A stretch of 64,000 nt of DNA from the NCBI GenBank assembly GCA_015099395.1, contig AP024096.1, positions 62,001-126,000 on the forward strand. Reading direction: 5' to 3'. This stretch comes from Ktedonobacteria bacterium brp13. GTDB lineage: Bacteria > Chloroflexota > Ktedonobacteria > Ktedonobacterales > Ktedonobacteraceae. The notes beneath the pieces were generated by a model. That model searched no databases. It was not told where the DNA came from and saw only the letters and a list, made by a program, of their open reading frames with translations. The translations under genes were made by a program, and so were the position numbers. How positions within the stretch are numbered: the first letter of the stretch is position 1; every line of letters starts with the position of its first letter. Below are positions 17,949-27,506 of this stretch, one piece after another.

Positions 17949-19153
17949 AGATGTCTCAGTATAAATCAACAGATACAGCTCCGGCCTCCCTGCTCCCAGG
18001 CGTGCTGAGCCGGCTGGAACGGCGCCAGGTGTACCGCACGCCCACTCTGTCTGTGCAGGAACTCGTTGAGGCCCTGAGCCATCCCCAGTGGGAGATGCGC
18101 TCGGCTGTGGTGCGAGCACTGGGCGAGTTGGGAGAGCAAGCGCCGTACGAGCCGCTGATAGCAGCGCTTCACGACGAGCACCGCCTGGTGCGGGTAGCGG
18201 CGGTACGAGCGCTGGGACGGCTGGGGGAGCGCGTACAGGCAGATCGGCTGGTTATTGCTCTCCAGGACCACGCATGGGAGGTGCGGGAGATGGCAGTCTT
18301 GACGCTGGGAGAGCGCGATGAGCCTGCCATCAGGCCGCTCTTACAGCAGCTCGCCTTGCAGGATACGAATAGTGATGTGCGCGAGGCTGCCGCTTCTGCC
18401 TTGAGCAGATACAATGCCACCCGGCCAGTTCCTGTTGCTGACCATCAGGCCATGGCGAGGACGAGCGCACTGACAATGACCATGCCAGCAACACGACCCT
18501 CGCTGCTCAGGCGTCTAACGCACTCGTATCTGCTCCTCAAGCGGCAGATTGTGCTGATGCACAAAAGCCTCTGGATTGGCCCGCCTCTGCTCCAGTTGCT
18601 CTGGTGCCTGCTCAGCTTTTACAACAGAGGGCTGACACCCGATCACGGGCACACCGCATCATTGTACCTTGCTTTGTTCACGACCATCAGCGCAGCCGCT
18701 GGTACAGCCTTCATCTATGGTGATGAGAATGATCCAGGGTTTGAACTGACGCTTTCCACTCAGACCTCGATCCGGGGCGTTATGTTCGCTCGTTTCCTGC
18801 TGGTCGTCGGCTATAACGTCCTGCTTTCGGCCTGCGCTTCTGTTGCGCTTGTGCTGCTCTATGGAGGAGGTTTCTGGGACATCATGCAACTCTGGCTGGG
18901 GCCGCTGGTCCTGCTCTCATCAATGACCCTGACGCTCTCGATGCTGATCGGATCGTGGTTCGCGCTGGCCGTTGCGCTGATCGTGGAGGTATCGCAGAGC
19001 TTTGTGATGAACACCCAGCAGCACTGGCCGCAGATAGAGGTATCGTTTTCCACCAACTGGCATACTACTCCGGCTATTCTTGGCCTGGCAGCCATGCTGA
19101 TCGCGTTCGCTGTTTTTTTTCTGCCACAACGGCTGCGCCTATCACGGCTCTGA
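17912..19153 (+). CDS. HEAT-repeat membrane protein in sigma/ABC operon
   Basis: A protein of about 413 residues in two halves. Residues about 45-165 hold four HEAT/PBS-lyase-like repeats with the recurring pattern EVR-x3-A-LG-LG (MRSAVVRALGELGEQAPYEP, VRVAAVRALGRLGERVQADR, VREMAVLTLGERDEPAIRPL, VREAAASALSRYN). Residues about 195-410 contain about six membrane segments resembling ABC-2-type permeases. ATG 17912 is chosen because GGAAG lies 9 bp upstream; GTG 17903 is alternative. No zinc-binding anti-sigma motif (HxxxCxxC) is visible. It could be both an ABC permease subunit and a membrane tether for the sigma factor; that second role is inference from position only. Confidence 0.7.
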   Translation: MEPHDPQRQEAVKMSQYKSTDTAPASLLPGVLSRLERRQVYRTPTLSVQELVEALSHPQWEMRSAVVRALGELGEQAPYEPLIAALHDEHRLVRVAAVRALGRLGERVQADRLVIALQDHAWEVREMAVLTLGERDEPAIRPLLQQLALQDTNSDVREAAASALSRYNATRPVPVADHQAMARTSALTMTMPATRPSLLRRLTHSYLLLKRQIVLMHKSLWIGPPLLQLLWCLLSFYNRGLTPDHGHTASLYLALFTTISAAAGTAFIYGDENDPGFELTLSTQTSIRGVMFARFLLVVGYNVLLSACASVALVLLYGGGFWDIMQLWLGPLVLLSSMTLTLSMLIGSWFALAVALIVEVSQSFVMNTQQHWPQIEVSFSTNWHTTPAILGLAAMLIAFAVFFLPQRLRLSRL

Positions 19154-19244
19154 CGCGTATCAAGCAGAAAAATAGGCAGCATACACCTGTACTTCTCTGG
19201 AGGAACGATGTTTTTCGATTATCAAAAATCAATACGGAGGCGTT

Positions 19245-19958
19245 ATGATTCTCGATCGTTTGCGTTATGAACTGCGCTTGCTGGGAAAGCCTGTCTTTCT
19301 CACCCCGCTTCTGGTGGTTATTGGCTTCGCCCTGTTTCTGGCGCTGGTCAATCGCAGTGAAGAAGAAGTGTCCAAGTCGATGGTCGCCAGCCTGGAAGTT
19401 CTGTTGCCAATGGCTGCTGGCGTAGTGGTGGCGACTATCGCGACCTATGACCGGGCGCTTGAATTGCAGTTGACGATGCCGCGCAAATACCACCGCACCG
19501 CGACGATGCGTTTTCTGTTCATCGTGCTCTGGAGCGCCCTGGTCTCGTTGCTGACCAGCTACCTGCTCGACGTTCTCAACTTCTGGCGCCTGCCCACACA
19601 GATCGCCCACTGGAGCCAGCCCTGGCAATTTCTCACCTGGCAACTCACCTGGCTCTCCTCAACGCTCTGGCTGGTCGCTCTCGGCCTGGTGCTCTCGCTG
19701 CTGCTTCGCAGTCGCACGGCCAGCGGCGCGCTGATCTGTGTGCTGTCCGTCACCGAACTGGTCTTCCACCAGGTGCTGGATCAAGACCCCTTGTATCATC
19801 CAGTCTACCTTTTTCCGCTGACGTACTCGCCTAATGCCAGCTACTGGCTCACGAATCGATTTGAACTGCTTGGCACAGCGGCGGTCTTGCTCATGCTCGG
19901 CTGGTTTCTTTTGCGTCTGCCAGAACGGTTGCTCTCGCACGTGCCTGGCGAGGAATAG
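19245..19958 (+). CDS. ABC-2-like membrane permease subunit
   Basis: A 237-residue protein with six hydrophobic segments and the layout of an ABC-2 permease (RLRYELRLLGKPVFLTPLLV at the N-terminus, conserved cytoplasmic loop, ERLLSHVPGEE tail). ATG 19245 has GGAGG close upstream. It is followed after 37 bp by a second permease and then an ATPase, forming one transport system. No substrate can be named. Confidence 0.75.
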   Translation: MILDRLRYELRLLGKPVFLTPLLVVIGFALFLALVNRSEEEVSKSMVASLEVLLPMAAGVVVATIATYDRALELQLTMPRKYHRTATMRFLFIVLWSALVSLLTSYLLDVLNFWRLPTQIAHWSQPWQFLTWQLTWLSSTLWLVALGLVLSLLLRSRTASGALICVLSVTELVFHQVLDQDPLYHPVYLFPLTYSPNASYWLTNRFELLGTAAVLLMLGWFLLRLPERLLSHVPGEE

Positions 19959-19995
19959 GCAGCGAATGAGAGAGAAATGAAAGGAATAGGAAAAC

Positions 19996-20769
19996 ATGTA
20001 CTCATTCAAGATCATGTGGGGCGCACTGCGTTACGAGTTTCTGATGCAGATCCGCCGGCCCGCGCTCTGGCTGGCGTTTCTTGCTTTCGCGATTTTGCTT
20101 ACCAGCCGATCGAACATTGGGGATCTCAGTGCTTCGCATCTGCCAACGCTGCAACTGGCGGCTCTCCTGGCGCTCCTGACCAACTGGCTGGCCCCGCTGG
20201 GCGTTGGCATCTTTGTAGCCGACCGCCTGCCACGCGACCGGCGAACCAGGGTGGACGAACTCTTGAATACGCTGCCCGGCACGTTACGTATGCGTGTGCT
20301 GAGCAAGTACCTGGGAGCCACACTTGCCACGCTGACCCCGGCGTTCCTGCTGTACCTGCTGATCCTGGGCCTGGCGGTCTGGCAGGCTGGCAACTTCCAG
20401 TTGATCCTTCCAGGCCTGTTCTGTTATGTGGTGGTTGTCTTGCCGGGTATGTTCTTTGTCGCAGCCTTCTCGGTCGCCTGTTCTGCGGTGATCTGGGTTC
20501 CGCTCTATCAGTTCCTTTTCTTTGGCTACTGGTTCTGGGGCAATATGTTGAGTCCGTCTTCTGGCCTGCCTACATTGAATGGGACGATCCTGACTCCTAT
20601 GGGGAGCGTGATAGCTACCAGCTTCTTTGGCCTTTCATCGTATCGCGGAGTTAGTGGATCGTCCTCTGCCATAGACGGTGTGGAGAGTATCGTCGCTCTG
20701 CTCGGCCTCGCCATCCTGGTTCTCGTGGCGCTTCCCCAGTTTCTGAAATGGCAACAGGCCCGGCAGTAA
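19996..20769 (+). CDS. ABC transporter permease
   Basis: A 257-residue membrane protein with about six hydrophobic segments and the amphipathic N-terminal elbow helix common to ABC-2 permeases (WGALRYEFLMQIRRPALWLA). The DRLPRDRRTRVDELLNTLPG loop resembles the cytoplasmic loop of bacterial ABC-2 exporters that follows the second helix. ATG 19996 has AAGGAATAGG upstream. It probably pairs with the preceding permease and the following ATPase. Confidence 0.8.
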   Translation: MYSFKIMWGALRYEFLMQIRRPALWLAFLAFAILLTSRSNIGDLSASHLPTLQLAALLALLTNWLAPLGVGIFVADRLPRDRRTRVDELLNTLPGTLRMRVLSKYLGATLATLTPAFLLYLLILGLAVWQAGNFQLILPGLFCYVVVVLPGMFFVAAFSVACSAVIWVPLYQFLFFGYWFWGNMLSPSSGLPTLNGTILTPMGSVIATSFFGLSSYRGVSGSSSAIDGVESIVALLGLAILVLVALPQFLKWQQARQ

Positions 20770-20821
20770 GACAAGCCTCTGGCCGATGTTCTTGATCCGT
20801 TTTCAAAAGGAGTGAAAAGCT

Positions 20822-21718
20822 ATGCAAATCACGATCAGTCATCTCAATAAAGTCTATCGTGGCGGCGTTCGCGCCCTAACCGACGTCGATTTGGTCATTC
20901 CCAACGGCATGTATGGCCTGCTGGGACCCAACGGTGCGGGCAAAACGACATTGATGCGCATTCTGGCTGGTATCCTGCGTCCGACGAGCGGAACCATCCA
21001 GGTGGGAGAGTACAATGGCAAGACCGAACGCAGTCGCACGGCGATCAAGCGTATGCTGGGCTATCTGCCGCAGGATCTGGGGATCTACCCGGATCTGAGC
21101 GCGCGCGAATTTCTCGATTATGTCGGCATCCTCAAGGGCCTCGATGAGCGCAAGATGCGAAAGCGTCGCGTCGATGAGCTATTGGAACTTGTTGCCCTTT
21201 CCGACGTCGCCAGTCGCAAGCTCAAGACCTTCTCTGGTGGTATGAAGCGGCGCGTGGGCATCGCTCAGGCCCTGCTCAACGATCCCCAACTGCTGATCGT
21301 CGATGAGCCGACGGCGGGCCTTGATCCGGAGGAGCGTATTCGCTTTCGCAATCTTCTCTCGGACCTGGGTGGGAATCGCATTGTGCTGCTCTCCACGCAT
21401 ATCGTCGAGGATATTGCCCAGACCTGTCGCTTTCTGGCGATTATGAACAAGGGACACATCACCTTCCAGGGGGACACCATCGAGCTGACCGACGCGGCGC
21501 GCGGCAAGGTCTGGATGGTCACGAGCAGCGGCCCCAAGCCAGAGGGAGACGTCACGGTGGTCTCCACGATGAATATGGGGACAACCATGCAGTATCGGGT
21601 GGTTGGCGAACTGGCCAATCCAGGTAATGCGATCCCCGTCGAGCCGAGCCTGGAGGACAGCTATGTCTGGCTGATGCGCGAGAGACGCGCACCGGTCCTG
21701 GCGAAATCACAACTGTAG
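20822..21718 (+). CDS. ABC transporter ATP-binding protein
   Basis: A 298-residue ATPase. Walker A is GPNGAGKT at residues 35-42, the Q loop follows in YLPQDLGIYPDLSAREFLD, the signature is FSGGMKRRVGIAQALL, Walker B is LLIVDEPTAGLDP and the switch His is in LLSTHIVED. The extended C-terminal part (residues 215-298) is usual in CcmA/NatA-like ATPases of ABC-2 exporters. GGAG lies 8 bp upstream of ATG 20822. It is the last gene of the sigma-HEAT-permease-permease operon. Confidence 0.9.
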   Translation: MQITISHLNKVYRGGVRALTDVDLVIPNGMYGLLGPNGAGKTTLMRILAGILRPTSGTIQVGEYNGKTERSRTAIKRMLGYLPQDLGIYPDLSAREFLDYVGILKGLDERKMRKRRVDELLELVALSDVASRKLKTFSGGMKRRVGIAQALLNDPQLLIVDEPTAGLDPEERIRFRNLLSDLGGNRIVLLSTHIVEDIAQTCRFLAIMNKGHITFQGDTIELTDAARGKVWMVTSSGPKPEGDVTVVSTMNMGTTMQYRVVGELANPGNAIPVEPSLEDSYVWLMRERRAPVLAKSQL

Positions 21719-22012
21719 ATAAGGGAAGCCCAGGAGACATGGAAACGTCTCTCACGCTGAGTCGTTTTTCTCTGTCTCCTCTCTGTTGATCGCTGATCCA
21801 GTAAATCTCTTGCATGGAGAATTTAGAGATGCGCTTTCTTCTGCTCTGTTTTTGGATAATGGGATTGTAGCTATGGTCTTTGCTGTTGGTCGTATCTGTC
21901 GCTCTGAGCCTGCCGGGGCACTGTAATCAGGGCCTGAAAAGATGCCCATCGGGCGATATCTTCGGCAGTCTTTGATAGATAATCGTAGATCTGAAGAAAA
22001 GAGATGATCATT
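21719..22012. other. intergenic after the ABC operon
   Basis: No gene or clear terminator hairpin was identified; the right part should hold the promoter of the interrupted gene that starts at 22013. Confidence 0.4.
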
Positions 22013-22216
22013 ATGGCTCACTCTATTGACAGTTCGGCGTTGGATGTATCGCGCATGAAGAGTCCAGCGTCTACAGAACTCTGGAAGCTGCGGTTAATAT
22101 TCGGATGGATCATCCTCTTTGCCGCTGTGGTTGGTCTGCTTGCATTGAGCTGGGATATTCAGTGGCATGTAACGGTAGGGCAGGATCGAACGCTGACCGC
22201 GCCCCATCTTTTTATT
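22013..22216 (+). pseudogene. N-terminal fragment of a membrane protein, cut by IS4/Tn5-like element
   Basis: About 68 residues remain: a soluble N-terminus and one membrane helix (WIILFAAVVGLLALSWDIQW), then HVTVGQDRTLTAPHLFIL, where the frame enters the IS at 22217. The pattern (helix, then a histidine-containing loop leading to a second helix) suggests a multi-helix membrane protein. The rest is not on the other side of the IS. Confidence 0.65.
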
Positions 22217-23702
22217 CTGACAAGTTAACACATATTCTGGTAAGCTGGAAGGAGAAGCTATGTAGAGGAAAGGAACAAGAAAGATGGATGGAGAAAGATT
22301 GGAGCATCCCGACAAATGGGCAGGAGAAACCTTCGGCACGACAGAATTGGGAGATCTGCGGCGTACAGATCGCCTGGTCAAGATGGCGACGGCCATTGCG
22401 GAGAACCCCTCGGCATCCTTGCCGTAAAGCATGCGTAACTGGGCAGATACGCTGGCCGCCTATCGCTTCCTGGACAATGAGGCCGTGACCCACGAGCAGA
22501 TCATGACCCCCCACTGGAGAACAACCCGTCAAGAGGCCATGCTACGCTCCCGTGTGCTGCTGGCCGCCGACACAACGGACATCAACCTTTCCAGCCATGA
22601 GACAGCCGAGGGTCTGGGTCCCATCGGACGAGGAAACAAAGCCCAGGGCTTCTTCGTGCATACCGTCTTGGCGATGGATGCCGATTCGCAGCAATTGCTT
22701 GGGTGTCTGTACCAAGAACCTTTTGTCCGTCAACCTGCTCCCAAAGGGGAGACAAAGGCCCAACGAAAAAAGCGTGTGCGAGAATCGCAGGTGTGGGAGC
22801 GCAACATCCAGGCCATCGGACCGGTTCCAGACCAGCAGAAGTGGATCTACGTGGGGGACCGGGGCAGCGACATCTGCACCTTTTGGCAGACGTGCGAACA
22901 GTTGGGATATGACTTTGTGGTCCGTGTGGCGCAGGATCGCCGTGTGCTTCTCGATGAGATCCCTGAAGCGGAGGACCCTGAAGTGCTCCGTCTCAAAACC
23001 CTGGCTCGTGCTTTGCCTGCGCAAGGTGGCCGGGTTTTGCACGTTCCTGCCCAGCGTCAGCGCCCAGCTCGCGATGCCTTTGTGCAGATCAGTTGGCAAG
23101 AAGTGCGTATCCAACCGCCCGCCAACGGGGCGGTGCTCTCGAAAACGGAGGTCAAGGCTTGGGTTGTTCACATGTGGGAACCAGAGCCGCCACAAGGAGT
23201 GGAGCCGTTGGAGTGGATCTTGCTGACAACGGTACCGATCGCATGTGAGCAGGATGCCTGGGAGCGGGTGAAATGGTACAAATGGAGGTGGCTCCTGGAG
23301 GATTTCCACAAGGTACTGAAAACCGGCTGTGGCATCGAAGTCCGTCGAAAACAGACGGTCGGAGCCATGTGGAATCTGCTGGGGATCTTGACCCCGATGG
23401 CGATGCGATTATTATGGCTGCGGCAGACCGCACAGCTGGCTCCGGATACCCCTGCCACTGAGGTGGTCTCGCAAGAAGTGATTGACGTCGTCACTCACCT
23501 CGATAAACGCCCGAAGGTCATACTCACCGCCAATGACTTGTGGCGTACCATTGCCAGCTTCGGAGGCTACTTCAATCGAAAGAGTGATGGACCTCCAGGA
23601 TGGCAGACCTTATGGAAGGGTTGGCTGTATATTCAAGCAGTTCTCCAAGGCGTTCATCTTGCGACTCGCTTTCCTCCCCCATAAATTGTGTTAACTTGTC
23701 AG
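22217..23702 (+). mobile_element. IS4-family (Tn5-like) insertion sequence
   Basis: A 1486-bp element whose ends are 16-bp perfect inverted repeats (CTGACAAGTTAACACA from 22217; its complement ends at 23702). It contains a single Tn5-type transposase gene. No target duplication is present and the flanks belong to unrelated genes, so flanking DNA was lost or two copies recombined. Confidence 0.85.
22284..23684 (+). pseudogene. Tn5-like IS4 transposase with in-frame stop
   Basis: The 466-codon reading frame starts at ATG 22284 and is interrupted by TAA at 22425-22427. The N-terminal DNA-binding domain (WAGETFGTTELGDLRRTDRL ... AENPSASLP) lies before the stop; the catalytic domain after it includes LLAADTTDINLSSH (first Asp), YVGDRGSDICTFW (second Asp) and the Y-(2)-R-(3)-E-(6)-K motif in YKWRWLLEDFHKVLK. 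Relatives read LPKAC-x-W at the stop, and here small compensating indels produce LP-stop-SMRNW. A truncated protein could start at ATG 22431 but would lack the DNA-binding domain. Confidence 0.85.
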
Positions 23703-24362
23703 GATGTCGCATCGGGTTCTCGCTTGTGGACCTACGCTCTTGCAAACGGCAAGGCAGCTTCGGTCCAATGGTCTCCTGATGGAGCAACATTGGCACTGTG
23801 TGTAGACGACACTGTCGAGACTCCGATCCTGATACTGGATGCACACACCGGCAGGCTCCTTTTCCAGATCGCTGGAGTGAATTTCTCCTCGTATCAGTTC
23901 AATATGAATGGCCTGAGTCTTGATCTCTGGAGAGCGCGACAGAATGGACCTGTGGTCTGGTCCGGCGATGGCAAACGTCTGGCCTGGCTGATTGACGAGA
24001 AGACGGACTCCCGCGTGCACGTCTGTGATGCTCGCACAGGTCAACGTATCTTCACCTGTCAACCTGTCGAGGGACAATTGACAGGTTGCTCTTGGTCGCC
24101 GGATGGGCGCTATTTGGCGGCAGGCACGATTGCTGGTAGTTCTTCTCAAGTAGGAACCTTTGGAGAAGGCTCGACGATCCAATTCTGGGATACGCAAAGC
24201 GGGAAAGCACTTTTCGCTTACCAGGCCCCCAGGGCTCCAGGACAATTAACTTGGTCTCCCAATAGCCACTTTCTTGCAATCTACACCCCCCAGAGCTATG
24301 GGCAGATGGGCATCCATGTCGGATTTTTCAACTTTGCTCTTCAGGTCTTTCGGGTTGCATGA
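23703..24362 (+). pseudogene. WD40/beta-propeller repeat protein, 5'-truncated
   Basis: About 219 residues of beta-propeller sequence. Repeats of the form V-W/S-WSPDG are clear (AASVQWSPDGATLALCVD, GPVVWSGDGKRLAWLIDE, LTGCSWSPDGRYLAAGT, GQLTWSPNSHFLAIYTP), several followed by I-x-D-x-x-TG blades. The start was removed by the IS4 element at 23702; the frame opens inside the repeat. It may be the tail of a larger signalling protein. No function is expected. Confidence 0.75.
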
Positions 24363-24486
24363 CTGGGAAGGACTGAGAAGTCGTGCTTCTCTTGCAAGAG
24401 GTATTGCAGTAAACGAAGGTATTACACACACGTCCAATCAAACCAGGCGACCTCGATTGTGCGTGGGCGAAACACGTTTAGCAATC

Positions 24487-24830
24487 TGGTAAATGACCTA
24501 CCATGTGAGCAGGTCTGGCCCTCAAACGTGGGAAAATCGCCCTCAATCTTGAGCCATAGGATCATTGATCGGATGGAAAGCCGCTCTCAAAGCGAATCGC
24601 CACGTACCGTTTTTGTAAATTCAGTGCTCATTCTTCGCCGCAAATTCTGCTCCGAATGCTCGAACGCATTTCCAGAACCGGTCAATTGGTAATGGTGTAA
24701 ATCCCAAGATTCGGCGGGAGAAATCTGCATAACGCTGCGGGCCATCGTAAACTGAGGAGCTTTCCCTTTGGCCTTTTGTTCGCCAGGATACCTCTGCCGA
24801 TTCCGCCCTCAGAATGTTAGGATTTACAAT
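24487..24830 (+). repeat. left copy of 342-bp inverted repeat
   Basis: Begins TGGTAAATGACCTACC and ends GGATTTACAAT; GTAAAT occurs near each tip in inverse orientation, with two more GTAAAT motifs inside. A 60-codon open frame (ending FPEPVNW) is preserved in both copies but resembles no known protein, so it is probably incidental. Confidence 0.9.
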
Positions 24831-25049
24831 GGAAGTACCGGTGGCCCTGGTTGGTAATATGTTTGGCAGAGTTGAGTCTAAAAACTTTCTCCTATTTCCT
24901 TGCCTCTGCTCTTATGATATGATACGCTTGTTCCAGATACATATTGGTTCAATTGCTTGCCCCGTTTGGAGGTGCATGTTCCTGGCCTGACAGCTCGCGC
25001 CTTCGGCGTTCGCCCAGATGGGGTATTTTAAACAACCAGGAGTTGGAAC

Positions 25050-26060
25050 ATGATGCAGAAGAGAACAACGCCACCTCCACCCCTTGATATCACCGCTTTC
25101 TTTCCTGAATTAGCTCCCCTGGCCCGCCGAGCTGTACGCCTGCACCCACGTCGAGGCTCTGAACCTGGACCAGGTAAAAGCAAGGTGGGCGGCACGTTTC
25201 TCTGGCCCGCCAACGAACCCTGGCCGATGTGTTCGGTTGGTCATGCCCAGACTGAACCTCGACGCAAACAGGATGCAGAATTGCTGCGCGGGGAGGCGGG
25301 GGCCTGGGGTCCAGTGAATGAGCGCAACAGAGAGTGGTATGTGAATGGTTTCCTGTCCAGGGAACCTGACCCAAGGCCCGCGGGCCAACCACATGGAGCC
25401 TATGTTGGGGTCATCCAGTTGCGAGCTGCTGATGTCCCCGAACTTGGCTTTCCAGAAGGTTGTGATCTCTTTCAATTGCTCTGGTGTCCACGAGACCATG
25501 GTCATGAAGAATACTCCTACTGGGGGCCCGAATGCCGCGTGTATTGGAGACAGAGCAGCACCATTTCTGAGGTCCTGAAGGAGCAGCCAGTATCCACCAT
25601 CTTCAATCCTGATTATATGCCGCAGGTCTGCCAGTTTATCCCGGAACGTGCTCAAGACTATCCAGACATCTTCGCACTTCCCAAAGAGTTGCAGTACCGC
25701 ATCTGGAGCTGGCAGGAGACAGAGGCCGCTCAAGGCTACATATACGGCTCCCATCTGGGTGCAGCTCCGGGTATGAAGATTGGCGATAATGTAGAGTGGA
25801 TTCAGGACCCCTGGCTCCCCCCCTGTCCTTCCTGTCAGCAAGAGATGGAGCATTTACTAACGGTAGCAAGTTGTGAGTGGGATGGGGAGTCTTTCCGCAG
25901 GTGGAGGCCTCTGGAGGAACCGCCCCTCGCGCATGGTGTGCCTCTGCAAAACGGTCACGCTGACGCAGGGATTGTGCTGGGAGATGCAGGCAATATTTAC
26001 CTGTTTGTCTGTCGTCGCTGTCCCGGTTGGCCCATAGCCTATACGCTTCAGTGTAGCTAG
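25050..26060 (+). CDS. DUF1963 (YwqG-like) protein, cargo of the composite unit
   Basis: A 336-residue soluble protein. The N-terminal KVGGTFLWPANEPWPMC and the middle GAYVGVIQLRAADVPELGF and DLFQLLWCPRDH resemble the YwqG/DUF1963 fold, whose members bind small molecules but have no assigned reaction. A C-terminal part has two CxxC pairs (CPSCQQEM and CRRCPGW) that may bind zinc. ATG 25050 has AGGAG 7 bp upstream. It stands alone between the inverted 342-bp copies, with its own 220-bp leader. The assignment is by motif resemblance and moderately sure. Confidence 0.6.
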   Translation: MMQKRTTPPPPLDITAFFPELAPLARRAVRLHPRRGSEPGPGKSKVGGTFLWPANEPWPMCSVGHAQTEPRRKQDAELLRGEAGAWGPVNERNREWYVNGFLSREPDPRPAGQPHGAYVGVIQLRAADVPELGFPEGCDLFQLLWCPRDHGHEEYSYWGPECRVYWRQSSTISEVLKEQPVSTIFNPDYMPQVCQFIPERAQDYPDIFALPKELQYRIWSWQETEAAQGYIYGSHLGAAPGMKIGDNVEWIQDPWLPPCPSCQQEMEHLLTVASCEWDGESFRRWRPLEEPPLAHGVPLQNGHADAGIVLGDAGNIYLFVCRRCPGWPIAYTLQCS

Positions 26061-26116
26061 TAACACACGAGCGAGGCGCGGCCATGCCCCTCCACGAGGA
26101 GGGTTTTCACCCGCAG

Positions 26117-26458
26117 ATTGTAAATCTCAACATTCTGAGCGGAATCGGCAGAGGTATCCTGGCGAACAAAGAGCCAAAGGGAAAGCTCCTCAGCTTACGA
26201 TAGCCCGCAGCGTTATGCAGATTTCTCCCGCCGAATCTTGGGATTTACACCATTACCAATTGACCGGTTCTGGAAATGCGTTCGAGCATTCGGAGCAGAA
26301 TTTGCGGCGAAGAATGAGCACTGAATTTACAAAAACGGTACGTGGCGATTCGCTTTGAGAGCGGCTTTCCATCCGATCAATGATCCTATGGCTCAAGATT
26401 GAGGGCGATTTTCCCACGTTTGAGGGCCAGACCTGCTCACATGGTAGGTCATTTACCA
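26117..26458 (-). repeat. right copy of 342-bp inverted repeat
   Basis: The inverted partner of 24487-24830. It differs at only a handful of positions, mostly near the inner tip (for example CTCAGAATGTTGAG against CCCTCAGAATGTTAGG). The high identity implies recent duplication or gene conversion between the copies. Confidence 0.9.
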
Positions 26459-26593
26459 CAATCATCTTCACGCTGCTTTGTTTCTCTATCGTGTTCCATT
26501 GCCTGGAGGAGGACGGTATAATTCGTGCGAACGATTTGTGTGTAGGGGTAGAGCTCTACCCTGTATTTGAGAAAAGAAAAGATAAAGAGAAAA

Positions 26594-27325
26594 ATGGATA
26601 CAAGCAATCATTTTCTGCTATTAGCAGCATATAACAACGCCGTCTGGTGTGATACCGTCTGTCAATCTCACAAAATCAAGGGAGAGTTTCACAGAACCTT
26701 CTGGATAAGTCAGCATCAAACACCCATGTACTACCCCAATCTGGTGACGCTTTCGCCAACAGCTACCCTCACTCCTCATCAGAATGCTGTCGCCGAATTT
26801 CTTACAATAAAGAGAGATTACCCCATTTTCGTGAAGGATAGCTTTGCGGTCTTGGATCTCACCTCTTTCGGATTTCATGAACTTTTTGGAGCGCAGTGGA
26901 TTTTCCGGCAAGCACCAGTAGATCTTTCTCGCCAAGAAACATCTGGCCTCCAGTGGAAACAAATAACATCGGAGAGAGAACTTCTTCGTTGGGAAGAAGC
27001 ATGGTCTCAAACAGCTTCGCCTCTCAACCGCCTCTTTCTTCCTGCTCTCTTACACGATGCTGACATCTGCATCATAGCAGCCTACAAAGAAAACCAGATC
27101 GTTGCGGGAGCGATTGCCAATAGGACGGCGGAAGGAGTTGGTCTCTCCAACGTTTTTGCTCCAAGTCAAGACGAAGAACGGTATTGGGAAGGATTGCTTA
27201 GCCTGATAGCTACCCACTACCCCTCACTTCCTATTGTTGGATACGAACAGGATGAAAGCCTCACGATGGCATTGCACATCGGATTTACAACTCTTGGACC
27301 ATTACGCGTATGGATAAAAGAATGA
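26594..27325 (+). CDS. GNAT-like acetyltransferase, uncertain substrate
   Basis: About 243 residues. The C-terminal half has a GNAT-like pattern: ADICIIAAYKENQIVAGAIA (central strands), GVGLSNVFAPSQDEERYWEG (loop and acetyl-CoA helix position) and LPIVGYEQDESLTMALHIGF (final strands, with GF before TTLGPLRVWIKE). The N-terminal half is unusual. Start 26594 has only a weak purine-rich leader, and ATG 26726 is equally possible. It lies alone between the composite unit and the ISL3 element. Confidence 0.55.
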   Translation: MDTSNHFLLLAAYNNAVWCDTVCQSHKIKGEFHRTFWISQHQTPMYYPNLVTLSPTATLTPHQNAVAEFLTIKRDYPIFVKDSFAVLDLTSFGFHELFGAQWIFRQAPVDLSRQETSGLQWKQITSERELLRWEEAWSQTASPLNRLFLPALLHDADICIIAAYKENQIVAGAIANRTAEGVGLSNVFAPSQDEERYWEGLLSLIATHYPSLPIVGYEQDESLTMALHIGFTTLGPLRVWIKE

Positions 27326-27506
27326 TGAGGGAGAGCGAGGATCTTCACGTCCACGGGAACGCGTGTCAGAGCTTTGAAAGAAACGACAAACTCAGACTCT
27401 TCCGCGAATTTGGTGAAGAGAAGATGAGTATATTTGCAGCAAAGTGATAGACTGAAAGATACGATCGCAAACGAGAGCGATCCTCAATCCGGAGTCTTTA
27501 CCCACG

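Larger units (their letters stand above)
24487..26458. mobile_element. composite mobile unit: two 342-bp inverted copies around a DUF1963-like gene
   Basis: Two near-identical sequences of about 343 bp lie in opposite orientation at 24487-24830 and 26117-26458, enclosing one gene. The outer tips are identical (TGGTAAATGACC) and the whole unit is flanked by a 5-bp direct repeat, CAATC (24482-24486 and 26459-26463). This indicates that the entire 1972-bp unit inserted in one event, like a small composite transposon. No transposase is present, so it would depend on one supplied in trans. Confidence 0.75.

Noticed and set aside
22217..24362. WD40 fragment as a cargo gene of the IS4/Tn5-like element
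   Set aside because: It lies outside the right terminal repeat and is itself truncated by it.
24495..24692. 60-70-codon frame present in both 342-bp repeats
   Set aside because: Preserved simply because the two copies are nearly identical DNA; no known domain and no start shared with a ribosome site.
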